Source: Bacteroidales bacterium (GTDB lineage Bacteria; Bacteroidota; Bacteroidia; Bacteroidales; P3). From it: a stretch of 59,175 nt of DNA. The stretch spans positions 1 through 59,175 of the forward strand of contig SFPR01000016.1 of the NCBI GenBank assembly GCA_004551865.1, written 5' to 3'. Below the pieces are notes generated by a model that was given only the letters and a program-made list of their open reading frames with translations, was not told the origin of the DNA and ran no database searches. The translations under genes and the position numbers were made by a program. Positions 49,321-58,929 of the stretch are shown in pieces; positions within the stretch are counted from its first letter, which is position 1, and each line of letters starts with the position of its first letter.

Positions 49321-51912
49321 ATGAAAGAAATCAACAGAGTACTTTTACTACCTATATATATATTGTTGTGCAGCACCATGGCAATGTTTGCACAAACCAA
49401 TAAAATAGAATTGGATTATTTCTCTCCCAAAGAGTATGAAGTCGGAGGGATTGAGGTTGTCGGAGCAGAGCATTTGGATCACAATTCGGTCATTCTTCTT
49501 TCGGGCATATCGGTAGGAGAAAAAATCTCGCTGCCGGGGGATAAGATAAGTTCTGCAATCGACAAACTGTGGAAGCAAGGCATATTTGACGATGTTCAAA
49601 TCCTGATTTCGAGAGCTGAAGGAAGGACGGTCTTTTTGGTTTACAAGCTACTCACCAAGCCGAGGCTGACTGCATTTAAGATAGAGGGTGTTAAGCGCTC
49701 CGAAGCCGACAAACTCAAAGAGAAAATGAACATTGCATCGGGCGATGTGGTTACAGAAAACCTGAAAAACAACTGCCGCAACATAATACATGACTACTTT
49801 GCCGACAAGGGATACTACTCTGTTGTTACCGAAATTGAAGAAAAGAAAGACACAAACACACTCCGCAACGAAGCCTTCCTGACTTTCAAGATTGACAAGG
49901 GAGAAAAAGTACGTATAGGAGCGATAAACATCAGCGGAAACAGCAATCGACTTGTAAAGCAGAGCAAGAGCTATAACTATTGGTGGAAGTTTTGGAAGTC
50001 GGACGAAGAATTGTACTCTGTGGAAGACAGCAAAGTCCGTTCCAAAATGAAGAACACCAAAGAGTATCGTTGGTGGAGATTTTGGAAATCGTCAAGATTT
50101 GTAGATGAAGAGTATCAAGCCGATAAGGAATTGATAATTGAGAACTATAACAACAAGGGCTTTCGCGATGCAAAGATAATTCGCGACAGTGTCTATGTGG
50201 TCGATGCGGTGAGAAAGAACTTTTTCGGAAAGAAAAAGCAGGTCAAGGAAGTTGTAATCGACATGGAAATCCATGAGGGTAACAAATTTTACTTTGGAGA
50301 CATAACTTGGGTGGGCAATACCAAATATGATGCAGCCGAATTGTCAAAACGATTGAGAATAAACAAGGGAGACGACTACAACAAGTCGCTTCTCGAAAAG
50401 AATTTGCAGTATGATCCTACGGGAACGGATATTTACTCTCTTTATACGGACGATGGTTATCTGTTTTTCAGAGTAATACCTGTTGAAACGACGATTGTGA
50501 ACGACACAATCAACATCGAGATGAGAGTATATGAGGGTAAGCAGGCAAGAATAGGAAAAGTATCCCTCAGTGGCAACACCGTAACGAACGATTATGTCGT
50601 TATGAGAGAGTTGAAGACCTATCCGGGAGAGCTTTTCAGTAGAGACAATGTCTATCGCTCAATTAGGGAAATACAACAGCTCAATTACTTTGATGCCGAA
50701 AAGATAAATCCTGACATAAGACCCAATCCGGAAAGCGGAACTGTCGATATAGAATACCAGTTGGAAGAAAAATCGAGTTCAACCTTTGATGTTTCGGGAG
50801 GCTGGGGAGCAAATATGGTAATATTCTCGGCAGGTATTTCGCTGACAAACTTTTCGGCTCAAAATTTATTTAAGAAAGATGCATGGAAACCTTTTCCTAC
50901 GGGAGACGGACAGCGATTGAGTTTGAGATTGCAGACCAACGGCACATATTACAGCTTGGTTAATCTTTCGTTTACCGAGCCTTGGCTTGGAGGGAAGAAA
51001 CCTCAGGCTCTCACAACAAGCGTCTATTACTCTTATCAGGACGACGGCTATTGGAATACGACAAGCGAGCGAGAGTACTACTTGGGAATTTTTGGTGCTT
51101 CGGTATCTTTGTCAAAGAGATTGAAGTGGCCTGACGATTATTTCTCGCTCAGCCACGGCATTACCTATCAGCAATACAATGTCAAGAACTATCAGAGCTT
51201 TGCAATGCCGACGGGAATTTCCAACAACATCAATTACAGCCTCATTGTTTCGAGAAACTCGGTCGATCAGCCGATATATCCTCGTCAAGGCTCGGAAGTA
51301 ACCCTCTCAACTCAGCTTACATTCCCCTATTCGTTGGTAAACAACAAAGATTACTCGACAATGACCTCGGCAGAGAAGTATAAATGGTTGGAATACTACA
51401 AAATCAACTTAAAAGCTGCATGGTATTTCAACGTGGTCGATGATTTGGTTTTCTCAACAAGGGCAAGGTTTGGTTTCTTGGGACAATATAACAGCGAGGT
51501 AGGCTATTCTCCTTTTGAGAGATACTATCTCGGAGGAGACGGATTGACAGGTTATTCTTTGGACGGAAGAGAATTGGTGTCCCTCAGGGGATATGACAAT
51601 AATTGTTTGAACCCCGAGAGCGGAGCAACGGTATTTGACAAATTTACTCTCGAAGCCCGCTATCCTGTAACGCTCAATCCAATGGCGTCTGTCTATGTTC
51701 TCGGATTTTTTGAGGGCGGAAACTCTTGGGCAAACTTCCAGAGCTTTGAGCCTTTCAAGATGTATCGTTCGGCAGGAGTGGGAATAAGGATTTTTATGCA
51801 GATGTTCGGAACTCTGGGAATAGATTGGGGATACGGATTTGACGATGTGCCGGGAACAACAGGCACAAACGGCTCTCATTTCCATTTCTCGATAAATGGT
51901 TCAATAGATTAG
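49321..51912 (+). CDS. bamA: Outer-membrane protein assembly factor BamA
   Basis: The Omp85 channel that folds and inserts outer-membrane proteins. It has 863 residues: a signal peptide (to about residue 25), about five POTRA domains, then a 16-strand barrel. Barrel hallmarks include FSAGISLTNFSAQNLF and loop 6/strand regions near YYLGGDGLTGYSLDGRE and VSLRGYD. POTRA 3 contains a Trp-rich motif occurring twice (YWWKFWKSDEE about residue 220; WWRFWKSSRF about 257), a feature I associate with Bacteroidetes BamA. It is followed by two OmpH/Skp chaperones (34 and 56 bp gaps), as in many Gram-negative genomes. Confidence 0.96.
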   Translation: MKEINRVLLLPIYILLCSTMAMFAQTNKIELDYFSPKEYEVGGIEVVGAEHLDHNSVILLSGISVGEKISLPGDKISSAIDKLWKQGIFDDVQILISRAEGRTVFLVYKLLTKPRLTAFKIEGVKRSEADKLKEKMNIASGDVVTENLKNNCRNIIHDYFADKGYYSVVTEIEEKKDTNTLRNEAFLTFKIDKGEKVRIGAINISGNSNRLVKQSKSYNYWWKFWKSDEELYSVEDSKVRSKMKNTKEYRWWRFWKSSRFVDEEYQADKELIIENYNNKGFRDAKIIRDSVYVVDAVRKNFFGKKKQVKEVVIDMEIHEGNKFYFGDITWVGNTKYDAAELSKRLRINKGDDYNKSLLEKNLQYDPTGTDIYSLYTDDGYLFFRVIPVETTIVNDTINIEMRVYEGKQARIGKVSLSGNTVTNDYVVMRELKTYPGELFSRDNVYRSIREIQQLNYFDAEKINPDIRPNPESGTVDIEYQLEEKSSSTFDVSGGWGANMVIFSAGISLTNFSAQNLFKKDAWKPFPTGDGQRLSLRLQTNGTYYSLVNLSFTEPWLGGKKPQALTTSVYYSYQDDGYWNTTSEREYYLGIFGASVSLSKRLKWPDDYFSLSHGITYQQYNVKNYQSFAMPTGISNNINYSLIVSRNSVDQPIYPRQGSEVTLSTQLTFPYSLVNNKDYSTMTSAEKYKWLEYYKINLKAAWYFNVVDDLVFSTRARFGFLGQYNSEVGYSPFERYYLGGDGLTGYSLDGRELVSLRGYDNNCLNPESGATVFDKFTLEARYPVTLNPMASVYVLGFFEGGNSWANFQSFEPFKMYRSAGVGIRIFMQMFGTLGIDWGYGFDDVPGTTGTNGSHFHFSINGSID

Positions 51913-51946
51913 AAAATTAGTATTGAAGATAAAAAATCACAGAAAG

Positions 51947-52474
51947 ATGAAAAGATATTTGTTATTTGCGGTGTTGTCGGTTTTATCCCTCTGCACCTAT
52001 GCACAAAAGTACGCTTGTGTAGATACAGACTACATTTTGAGCAATGTACCTGAGTATAAACAGGCTCAAAAAGAGCTTGAAGAAGTGTCGCTTCAGTGGC
52101 AAAAAGAGATAGAAGTGAAGTTTCAGGCGGTCGATAAGCTCTATAAGGCTTTCCAAGCCGAGGCTGTTCTTTTGCCAAACGATTTGAAAACTCAAAAAGA
52201 AAACGAAATCATTGCGGCAGAGAAAGAAGCAAAGAATTTGCAAAAGCAAAGATTTGGCAGCGAGGGCGATTTGGCAAAGAAACGTTCCGAATTGATAAAA
52301 CCAATTCAAGACCGAATATACAATGCTATCGAAAAGGTGGCTCAAGAGAAGAACTATTCGGTTGTGTTTGACAAGTCGTCGGGAGCAACCATACTTTATG
52401 TCGATGGAAAGACCGACATAAGCGACCTTGTTTTGGCAGAATTGGGCTATAAGGTCAATTCTTCAAAGCGATAA
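51947..52474 (+). CDS. OmpH/Skp-family periplasmic chaperone 1
   Basis: A 175-residue protein with signal peptide MKRYLLFAVLSVLSLCTYAQ. The mature protein starts KYACVDTDYILSNVPEYKQA, the core beta strand and helix of Skp/OmpH, followed by two long coiled-coil helices (about 45-125) that form the tentacles, and ends with the closing strands (SVVFDKSSGATILYVD). Skp trimers hold unfolded outer-membrane proteins on their way to BamA. ATG 51947 is chosen over the frame start 51923 since it begins the signal peptide. Follows bamA by 34 bp; paralogous to the next gene. Confidence 0.93.
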   Translation: MKRYLLFAVLSVLSLCTYAQKYACVDTDYILSNVPEYKQAQKELEEVSLQWQKEIEVKFQAVDKLYKAFQAEAVLLPNDLKTQKENEIIAAEKEAKNLQKQRFGSEGDLAKKRSELIKPIQDRIYNAIEKVAQEKNYSVVFDKSSGATILYVDGKTDISDLVLAELGYKVNSSKR

Positions 52475-52530
52475 GGCGAAAAGAGTATTTGCAGAAATAA
52501 ATAATAACAACAAAATAAACAACAGAAAGA

Positions 52531-53043
52531 ATGAAAAAAACATTTCAAGTATTGGTGGTTGCAGCTTTATGCTTGTTTGCAACAGGTGCTTTTGCACAAA
52601 AGACAATCAAATTGGGACATTTTAATTCGAGTGAATTGATGAAAAGAATGCCTGAGGCAGATTCGGTACAAAATGTCTTGAAAGATTATGCCGCAGAGTT
52701 GGAAGCAGAGTTGAAGGCAATGCAAACCGAGTACACAAGACTAACTCAGGAGTATGAGGCAAAAAAAGACCAATTAACCGACCTTTTGAGAGCAAACAAA
52801 GAGAACGAAATCAGAGGTGTGTTGGAGAGAATGGAGATGTTTCAACAAAATGCACAGGTTGATTTGAGCAACAAACAAAATGAGTTGTTCACGGTGGTGA
52901 TAGACAAAATCAAAGCAGTCGTTGCCGAAATTGCAAAGGAAAACAAGTTTACTTATATCTTTGAGAGCAACGGTATATTGTGGTATTCGGAAGATAGCGA
53001 AGACATTACACCGCTTTTGGTTAAGAAAATGGGTTTGAAATAG
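52531..53043 (+). CDS. OmpH/Skp-family periplasmic chaperone 2
   Basis: A 170-residue paralogue of the preceding protein. Signal peptide MKKTFQVLVVAALCLFATGAFAQ; then IKLGHFNSSELMKRMPEADS, coiled-coil helices (about 50-120), and the end strand FTYIFESNGILWYS. Two adjacent Skp paralogues behind bamA are common in Bacteroidetes; whether they form mixed trimers is unknown. It is the last gene of uppS-bamA-skp-skp; tRNA-Leu follows after 98 bp with its own promoter. Confidence 0.93.
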   Translation: MKKTFQVLVVAALCLFATGAFAQKTIKLGHFNSSELMKRMPEADSVQNVLKDYAAELEAELKAMQTEYTRLTQEYEAKKDQLTDLLRANKENEIRGVLERMEMFQQNAQVDLSNKQNELFTVVIDKIKAVVAEIAKENKFTYIFESNGILWYSEDSEDITPLLVKKMGLK

Positions 53044-53094
53044 AGTGATTTACGATTTTGGTTGCAAAAAAATGTGCAAAAAAGCTCTGTAAAA

Positions 53095-53126
53095 TTTGGC
53101 AGAAATCAAAAGTTGTACTATCTTTG
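53095..53126 (+). promoter_or_regulatory. Promoter of tRNA-Leu
   Basis: -33 TTTG (53095-53098), 20-bp spacer, -7 TATCTTTG (53119-53126), 15 bp before the tRNA. Confidence 0.8.
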
Positions 53127-53141
53127 CAACCGCAAAATCGG

Positions 53142-53223
53142 GCGGGTGTGGCGTAATTGGTAGCCGCGCCAGACTTAGGATCTGGTGCCGTGAGGCGTGG
53201 GGGTTCGAGTCCCTTCACCCGCA
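53142..53223 (+). tRNA. tRNA-Leu (anticodon TAG)
   Basis: An 82-nt class II tRNA: acceptor GCGGGTG/CACCCGC, anticodon loop TTAGGAT giving TAG, variable arm TGCCGTGAGGCGT, T-arm GGGGG-TTCGAGT-CCCTT (with G-U pairs). Discriminator A; CCA is not encoded. Own promoter and terminator. Confidence 0.97.
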
Positions 53224-53237
53224 CTTTTGAAACAAAG

Positions 53238-53268
53238 AGAGGAGCTTAGGAAAAGTTCCTCTTTTTTT
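53238..53268 (+). terminator. Terminator of tRNA-Leu
   Basis: AGAGGAGCTT pairs with AAGTTCCTCT (one G-U) around a 5-nt loop, followed by a T run. Confidence 0.82.
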
Positions 53269-53365
53269 GTGCTTTCACCATTTGAACATATCGAATAGGC
53301 GATTGCAGAAAGTTTTTCCAAATTTGCAAACCATGAAAGTCGATAGGAATACACTCCAAGCCGTG

Positions 53366-53588
53366 GATAATGGTATTGTCTTGGGAAGATAGTATCATTA
53401 TCAGCCGTGATAATGATACTATCAAGTCATTAAGTAAGTTTGATATCAAAGGACTATCACATCAAAGTCCGTTTTCTCCAAGACTTTCGCCAATAATTTT
53501 TCGCAGAAAGCTCTCTTTTTCAGACGATCTTCAGGATTGCCAAAATTTTTTTTGCTTTGCAATAGCATTACCACGCCGCAGAAGTGCA
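53366..53588. repeat. Repeat family 1, copy F (decayed, two pieces)
   Basis: 53366-53425 has GATAATGGTATTGTC, then ATTATCAGCCGTGATAATGA and TACTATC. 53534-53588 starts CAGGATTGCCAAAATTTTTT and has GCATTACCACGCCGCAG, where TTGCC and GCAAT have changed together. Confidence 0.7.
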
Positions 53589-53718
53589 TTTAAGGCAGGT
53601 TTTTCTGCAATCAAACTTTGGTTATTTTTGTCGTATTTATTCCATTGGTTTGCCGATAGCAAAAAGCGAATTGAGGCTTTCTTGTTGCAAAACCCAATTT
53701 GAATTTAACAATTATTTG

Positions 53719-53750
53719 TTTGGTACATTTGAAAAATTGTCCTACTTTTG
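53719..53750 (+). promoter_or_regulatory. Promoter of the TetR-activase pair
   Basis: -33 TTTG (53719-53722), 20-bp spacer, -7 TACTTTTG (53743-53750), giving a leader of about 36 nt before ATG 53793. This excludes the longer frame start at 53748. Confidence 0.8.
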
Positions 53751-53792
53751 CAGCGGCTTTTAATAAGTCTATTAAACAAAGATATTAAACAA

Positions 53793-54407
53793 ATGGACGA
53801 ACAAAGAAATTCGATGGAGGAGAAGATACTTGCTTGTGCCAAGGAATTGTTTTTGAAAAATGGCTACGACGGTACTTCGACAACTCAGATTGCAAAACTT
53901 GCAGGCTGCAATCAAGCCTTGATTCACTACTATTTTCGAAGCAAGGAGAAGTTATTGGAAACCATAATCAACCAAAACAGCGATATTATCTTCAAATATT
54001 TTTCCACCATACCCGAGGGTTGTAACCTTAGGGAGAAAATATGTCACATTATCGACATTCATTTTGAGTTTTTGGAGAACAATCCCGAGTTCCCTTTGTT
54101 TTTGTTGCGGGAGATGAGTAACAATCACAAGTTCTTTGAGAGTTTCAGAAGCGTGGTACTCAGTCGTTTGGGCAATATGTTGCAAGAATTGCAGCAAGAG
54201 ATGGATAGCGAAGCCGAAAATAGGTTTCTAAAAGATATGAAGGCGGAAGATTTGTTGCTTGACATACTTTCGCTCGACGTATTTAGTTTTCTCATTTCCA
54301 TTCCCATGGTTTTGTTGAATAAAGACGAACAAGCGAAAGATGAATTCTTGAAAAAGAGGAAAGAACATATCAAAACAGCGATTACCGCACTGATAGAAAA
54401 CAAATAA
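53793..54407 (+). CDS. TetR/AcrR-family transcriptional regulator
   Basis: A 204-residue regulator. The N-terminal helix-turn-helix is typical: MEEKILACAKELFLKNGYDG, then TSTTQIAKLAGCNQALIHYYFRSKEKLLE. The C-terminal ligand domain is helical and not assignable. ATG 53793 is chosen because the promoter's -7 element at 53743-53750 would lie at the start of the longer frame. It is 31 bp upstream of the large activase gene on the same strand, so it probably controls that gene and itself, perhaps in response to an acyl-CoA (inference). I did not identify its operator. Confidence 0.92.
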   Translation: MDEQRNSMEEKILACAKELFLKNGYDGTSTTQIAKLAGCNQALIHYYFRSKEKLLETIINQNSDIIFKYFSTIPEGCNLREKICHIIDIHFEFLENNPEFPLFLLREMSNNHKFFESFRSVVLSRLGNMLQELQQEMDSEAENRFLKDMKAEDLLLDILSLDVFSFLISIPMVLLNKDEQAKDEFLKKRKEHIKTAITALIENK

Positions 54408-54438
54408 ACTCTCAAATTATTCGATTGATAGCAAGACA

Positions 54439-57400
54439 ATGATGTACAAATTAGGTATAGACATAGGTTCGACCACTGCAAAACTTGTAGTTCAAGACGA
54501 AAACAAGTCGGTGGTTTACTCAAAATACACAAGACATAACGCAGATGTTGCTTGTTGTGTGGCAGATATTTTGTTACAAGCAGAAAATGTCATAGGAAAT
54601 GTGCAAGCCGAAGTGGTGATTACGGGTTCTGCAGGTTTGGGACTTTCGGAGAGATTGGGATTACCTTTTGTTCAAGAGGTGATTGCCGTATCCAACTTTG
54701 TCAAAAGCAGCAAAATGGAGATAAACACCCTTATCGACATTGGGGGAGAAGATGCCAAGATAATATTCTTTGACAAGGGCCAAATGCCTCTTATGAGAAT
54801 GAATGGTAATTGTGCGGGAGGAACGGGTGCGTTCATAGATCAAATGGCTGTTGTGCTTGGCGTGGCAGTCGAAGAGCTTGATGCTCTTGCTCAAAGTGCA
54901 GAACACATATATCCGATAGCATCTCGATGTGGTGTATTTTCAAAAACAGACGTTCAAAACCTTGTTGCCAAAGCTGTAAGCAAACAAGATATTGCCGCTT
55001 CCATATTTAACGCCATTGCATTGCAGGTTATATCTTCTTTGTCGAAGGGTCTGCCAATCAAACCTAAGATACTTCTTTGCGGAGGACCGCTTACCTACAT
55101 CAAATCGTTAAGGCAGGCATTTGAACGTCAGCTCCATTTGAGCGAAACCGACTTACTCTGTCTCGAATACTCCAATCTCATTCCTGCAATGGGCTGTATT
55201 TATTCCCAAACGCAACAATCCTTTGTTACAAGCCTGAGCGAGTTTGCACAAAAGCTGAAAACCTCAAATCTTTCGACCACTTGCCAAAGTCAATCGGGAC
55301 TTCAACCAATCTTTTCGAGCAAAGAAGAGTTGCTTTTGTGGCAAAAAGAAAAAGGAAAAGCCGAGCGAACAAAATCACTCGAGGGATTTTGCTCCCGAGC
55401 CTTCATCGGAATAGACTCAGGCTCGACAACAACCAAATTAGTCTTGACCGACAGCAACCATAACATACTTTTTTCGGACTATTCTGCCAACGGAGGCAAT
55501 CCTTTGGGGGCTGTGAAAGCGGCTTTGGGCAGAATGTGTGAGCAAATCGAAAAGTGTCATGCCGCTCCTCAAATTGTGGCATCTTGTTCCACCGGCTACG
55601 GCGAAGATCTAATCAAGGCGGCATTCGGATTGGATATGTCGATTGTGGAAACCATTGCTCACTACAAAGCAGCCAAGGTTTTGTGTCCCCAAGTCGATTT
55701 TATTCTCGACATAGGAGGTCAGGACATGAAAGCAATGTACATAAAAGACGGAGTACTTAACCGAATTGAACTCAACGAAGCCTGCTCTTCGGGTTGCGGT
55801 TCTTTCATCGAGACTTTTGCACGCTCACTCGGATATGGTGTTTCGGACTTTGCACGTCTTGCAACTCTTGCAAAAAATCCCTGCAACCTCGGAACGCGTT
55901 GCACAGTCTTCATGAATTCCAAGGTAAAGCAATCTTTGAGAGAGGGGGCATCGGTTGCTGATATTTCGGCAGGGCTTTCCTATTCGGTTGTAAAGAACTG
56001 TTTGTACAAGGTTTTGAAGATTGGCTCTCACTCGATTGGCAAAAACATAGTCGTTCAGGGCGGAACGATGAGAAATGATGCCATTGTGAAAGCCTTTGAG
56101 AACATTATGGGAACAAAAGTCTTCAGAAGCTCGTCGCCCGAGCTTATGGGGGCTTACGGTTGTGCCGTTGCAGCTGCGGAAAGCGTCAAATCAAAGGAAC
56201 AAGTCGCTGCAAAAGAAATACGTTTGTCCGATTTTGAAACCAAGGAACTTCATTGCAAGGGTTGCGAAAACCAATGTCTTGTAACCAAATACAGCTTTGC
56301 GAACGGCAAGACTTACTTTTCGGGAAACAAATGTGAGAAAGTCTTCACTTCCACTGCAAAAAAAGAAAAAGCAGAGAACATCTATGCATACAAATTGGAG
56401 AGAGTGTTTCGCAATACCTCTTCGGACAATCCTGTTTTGACCCTCGGCATTCCGCGAGTGCTGAATATGTTTGAGGATTTCCCTTTTTGGCAGGCGTTTT
56501 TCTCTTGTCTGAACATCAATGTGGAGCTTAGCGACCTTTCTACCTACGAAAGCTACGAGAAAGAACTTCATCAGGTAATGAGCGAGAACATTTGTTTTCC
56601 TGCAAAGTTGGTTCACTCTCACGTCAAGAACCTTTTGGATAGGGGAATTGACAATATCTTTTTCCCTTTTGTCATCTACGAACAGCAAGACGACAAGTCG
56701 GCTGCAAATACTTACAACTGCCCGATTGTCTCTTCCTATAATACTATTGTGAAAAACCAACTCTCTATCTTCGGTTCTGAAAACTGCCATTTGGATAACC
56801 CTGTTTTCAATTTCAAAAACCGAAAGTTGCTCTTGAAAAACCTCAAAAACTATGTGGATACTCTTTCCGAAAGGTGCAAAGGGCTTTCTGTGAGCGACAA
56901 ACAGCTGAACACGGCTCTGCAATCGGCTCTTGCCGCACAGGCTCTTTATACCAAAGACATAAAATCCAAAAACAAGGAAATACTCGACCATGCTTTGGAA
57001 GCAAACAAGCCTGTTGTCATGCTTGCTGCCCGTCCTTACCACAGCGACAGCCTTATTCAACACAAATTGAGCGACATTGTTTCAGACTTGGGGGCTTGCG
57101 TGATAAGCGATGACCTTTTGAGAGACGAACACTCGCTCGATATGCAGGATACTTATATGCTTTCGCAATGGGCATACATGAATCGAATTGTCAAAGCTGC
57201 AAAGTGGACCGCTCTTCAAGACAATCGTATCAACTATATGCAGATTACCTCTTTCGGATGCGGACCTGATGCTTTCCTTCTCGACGAAATAGAAAACATT
57301 TTCAAGCGTTACGACAAGGTATGCACTATTATAAAGGTAGATGACATCAATAATGTGGGTTCAATGAGGCTTAGAGTTCGCAGCCTTTTGGAAAGCATTG

Positions 57401-58674
57401 CCGCTCTGCCCGAAAGAAGCTCACAAAAGCCTGCTTTGTTTGTCAATACCAAGACTTTCACCAAGCAAGACAAACAGAGAACGATTTTGGCTCCCTTTTT
57501 TACCGAATATGCCTCACCTTTGCTTCCCGAAGTCTTTGAGTTGAGCGGCTATAAGTTGGAAGTGCTTCCCCTTAGCAACGAGCGTTCGGCAGAGATTGGT
57601 CTCACATATTCCAACAACGAAGTATGCTATCCTGCAACCCTCATTGTGGGCGATGTAATCAAGGCTCTGAAAAGCGGAAAGTACGATTTGTCTTCAACAG
57701 CAGTCGGAATTACTCAAACGGGAGGGCAATGCAGGGCGTCGAGCTACTATGCGGTAATAAGGAAAGCCTTGGTCGATGCGGGATTTGCAAACATTCCGGT
57801 GATAAGTGTTACAATGGGAGGGGATTTGAACAACAATCAGCCCGGCTTTAAGTTGAATTGGGTTAAGATTCTGCCGATTGCTTTTTCTGCAATGTTGTTT
57901 GGCGACAGTCTTTCAAAACTTTATTATGCCACGGTGTGCAGAATAAGCGACAAAAAGGCTGCGAAAGACCTCCAAAACTCCTATTTGCAAAAGGCGAAGG
58001 CTCTTGTGTTGAAGTCTGACCGCAAGGCAATGCTCCAACTTCTTGCTTCGGCAGTCGAGAGCTTCAACAGCCTGTTGCCAAAGGAGAGATTGGAAAGAAA
58101 AAAGGTAGGAATAGTAGGAGAAATATTCCTCAAATTTCATCCCTTTGCCAACAAAAACATAGCCTCTTGGCTTACCGAACACGACATTGAGGTCTTGCCT
58201 CCGATGCTTACGCCCTTTTTTACTCAGAGCTTTGTCAATCGCGATGCCAAGCTGCAAAACAATCTTCTCAAAAGCAACATTCCCGACTTCGTTTTCTCGC
58301 AAGCCTATAAGATTGTAAGGCATGAGGTCGAAAAGTTCAACAAAGTGTTGAGTAGATTTAAGTATTTCTCTCCTTTGGAAGACGTTTATGAGCTTGCAGA
58401 GGGCGTTAAAGACATTCTGCCTTTGTATGTGCAGTTTGGAGAGGGCTGGCTGCTTCCGGCAGAGATTGTTTCGTATGCAAAAAACAAGGCAGATGCGGTG
58501 ATAAGTCTTCAACCCTTTGGCTGCATTGCCAATCACATCATAAGCAGAGGCATGGAAAACAAAATCAAACAATGTTATCCCGGGGTCAATATACTTGGTT
58601 TGGACTTTGACAGCTCGGTTAGCGAAGCCAACATTGCCAATCGTCTCATGATGTTGAAGGAAAGTTTGGGTTGA
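54439..58674 (+). CDS. Fused 2-hydroxyacyl-CoA dehydratase activase (two ASKHA domains plus HgdB-like part)
   Basis: A 1411-residue protein. Residues 1-260 and about 320-590 are two BadF/BadG/BcrA/BcrD-type ASKHA ATPase domains (GIDIGSTTAKLVV; GIDSGSTTTKLVL). Each keeps the two cysteines that in dimeric HgdC hold a shared [4Fe-4S] cluster, with identical 39-residue spacing: Cys125 (GNCAGGTGAF) and Cys164 (SRCGVFSKTD); Cys449 (EACSSGCGSF) and Cys488 (GTRCTVFMNSK). From about 665 a DUF2229-like region begins (LGIPRVLNMFEDFPFW), and the rest has Cys-rich segments like dehydratase subunits (TSFGCGPDAF, TQTGGQCRASSYYA). The family drives radical dehydration by ATP-gated electron transfer; the substrate here is unknown. 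It is 31 bp after the TetR gene. Confidence 0.9.
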   Translation: MMYKLGIDIGSTTAKLVVQDENKSVVYSKYTRHNADVACCVADILLQAENVIGNVQAEVVITGSAGLGLSERLGLPFVQEVIAVSNFVKSSKMEINTLIDIGGEDAKIIFFDKGQMPLMRMNGNCAGGTGAFIDQMAVVLGVAVEELDALAQSAEHIYPIASRCGVFSKTDVQNLVAKAVSKQDIAASIFNAIALQVISSLSKGLPIKPKILLCGGPLTYIKSLRQAFERQLHLSETDLLCLEYSNLIPAMGCIYSQTQQSFVTSLSEFAQKLKTSNLSTTCQSQSGLQPIFSSKEELLLWQKEKGKAERTKSLEGFCSRAFIGIDSGSTTTKLVLTDSNHNILFSDYSANGGNPLGAVKAALGRMCEQIEKCHAAPQIVASCSTGYGEDLIKAAFGLDMSIVETIAHYKAAKVLCPQVDFILDIGGQDMKAMYIKDGVLNRIELNEACSSGCGSFIETFARSLGYGVSDFARLATLAKNPCNLGTRCTVFMNSKVKQSLREGASVADISAGLSYSVVKNCLYKVLKIGSHSIGKNIVVQGGTMRNDAIVKAFENIMGTKVFRSSSPELMGAYGCAVAAAESVKSKEQVAAKEIRLSDFETKELHCKGCENQCLVTKYSFANGKTYFSGNKCEKVFTSTAKKEKAENIYAYKLERVFRNTSSDNPVLTLGIPRVLNMFEDFPFWQAFFSCLNINVELSDLSTYESYEKELHQVMSENICFPAKLVHSHVKNLLDRGIDNIFFPFVIYEQQDDKSAANTYNCPIVSSYNTIVKNQLSIFGSENCHLDNPVFNFKNRKLLLKNLKNYVDTLSERCKGLSVSDKQLNTALQSALAAQALYTKDIKSKNKEILDHALEANKPVVMLAARPYHSDSLIQHKLSDIVSDLGACVISDDLLRDEHSLDMQDTYMLSQWAYMNRIVKAAKWTALQDNRINYMQITSFGCGPDAFLLDEIENIFKRYDKVCTIIKVDDINNVGSMRLRVRSLLESIAALPERSSQKPALFVNTKTFTKQDKQRTILAPFFTEYASPLLPEVFELSGYKLEVLPLSNERSAEIGLTYSNNEVCYPATLIVGDVIKALKSGKYDLSSTAVGITQTGGQCRASSYYAVIRKALVDAGFANIPVISVTMGGDLNNNQPGFKLNWVKILPIAFSAMLFGDSLSKLYYATVCRISDKKAAKDLQNSYLQKAKALVLKSDRKAMLQLLASAVESFNSLLPKERLERKKVGIVGEIFLKFHPFANKNIASWLTEHDIEVLPPMLTPFFTQSFVNRDAKLQNNLLKSNIPDFVFSQAYKIVRHEVEKFNKVLSRFKYFSPLEDVYELAEGVKDILPLYVQFGEGWLLPAEIVSYAKNKADAVISLQPFGCIANHIISRGMENKIKQCYPGVNILGLDFDSSVSEANIANRLMMLKESLG

Positions 58675-58692
58675 GCGAAGAAACTCCACAAT

Positions 58693-58728
58693 AAAACCTC
58701 GTTTTGTCATTGCAAAGCGAGGTTTTTT
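58693..58728 (+). terminator. Terminator of the activase gene
   Basis: A 14-bp stem (AAAACCTCGTTTTG at 58693-58706 with 58713-58726, one G-U) and a T run. Confidence 0.85.
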
Positions 58729-58740
58729 CTTTGATAAATC

Positions 58741-58872
58741 AGGATTACCAAAAAATTTTCTCGTTGGTAATGGTATTACCAAGCCCATGGTAATAGGATT
58801 ATCACGCCATGGTAATAGGATTACCACGCCGTGGTAATGATATTACCAACAAAAGAAAAAGTTTGGTAATCC
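58741..58872. repeat. Repeat family 1, copy G
   Basis: Complete copy: AGGATTACCAAAAAATTTTC, four GGTAAT-NNN-ATTAYC units with spacers AAGCCCAT, ACGCCAT and ACGCCGT, then AAAAAGTTTGGTAATCC. One arm is ATTATC, paired imperfectly with GGTAAT. Between convergent genes. Confidence 0.9.
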
Positions 58873-58929
58873 CTTTTCGTTCTTACAAAAGAGAGAAAAT
58901 TTACTCGAAAAAGCCAATTCGGAGCGTTT

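Larger units (their letters stand above)
53269..53792. other. Non-coding region between tRNA-Leu and the TetR gene
   Basis: Contains two decayed family 1 fragments (53366-53425 and 53534-53588) and the TetR promoter (53719-53750). A plus-strand frame (53370-53702) is open by chance and resembles nothing. Confidence 0.75.

Noticed and set aside
53370..53702. A 110-codon frame after tRNA-Leu
   Set aside because: It runs across decayed family 1 repeats and AT-rich DNA and ends just before the TetR promoter; it has no plausible start or domain.
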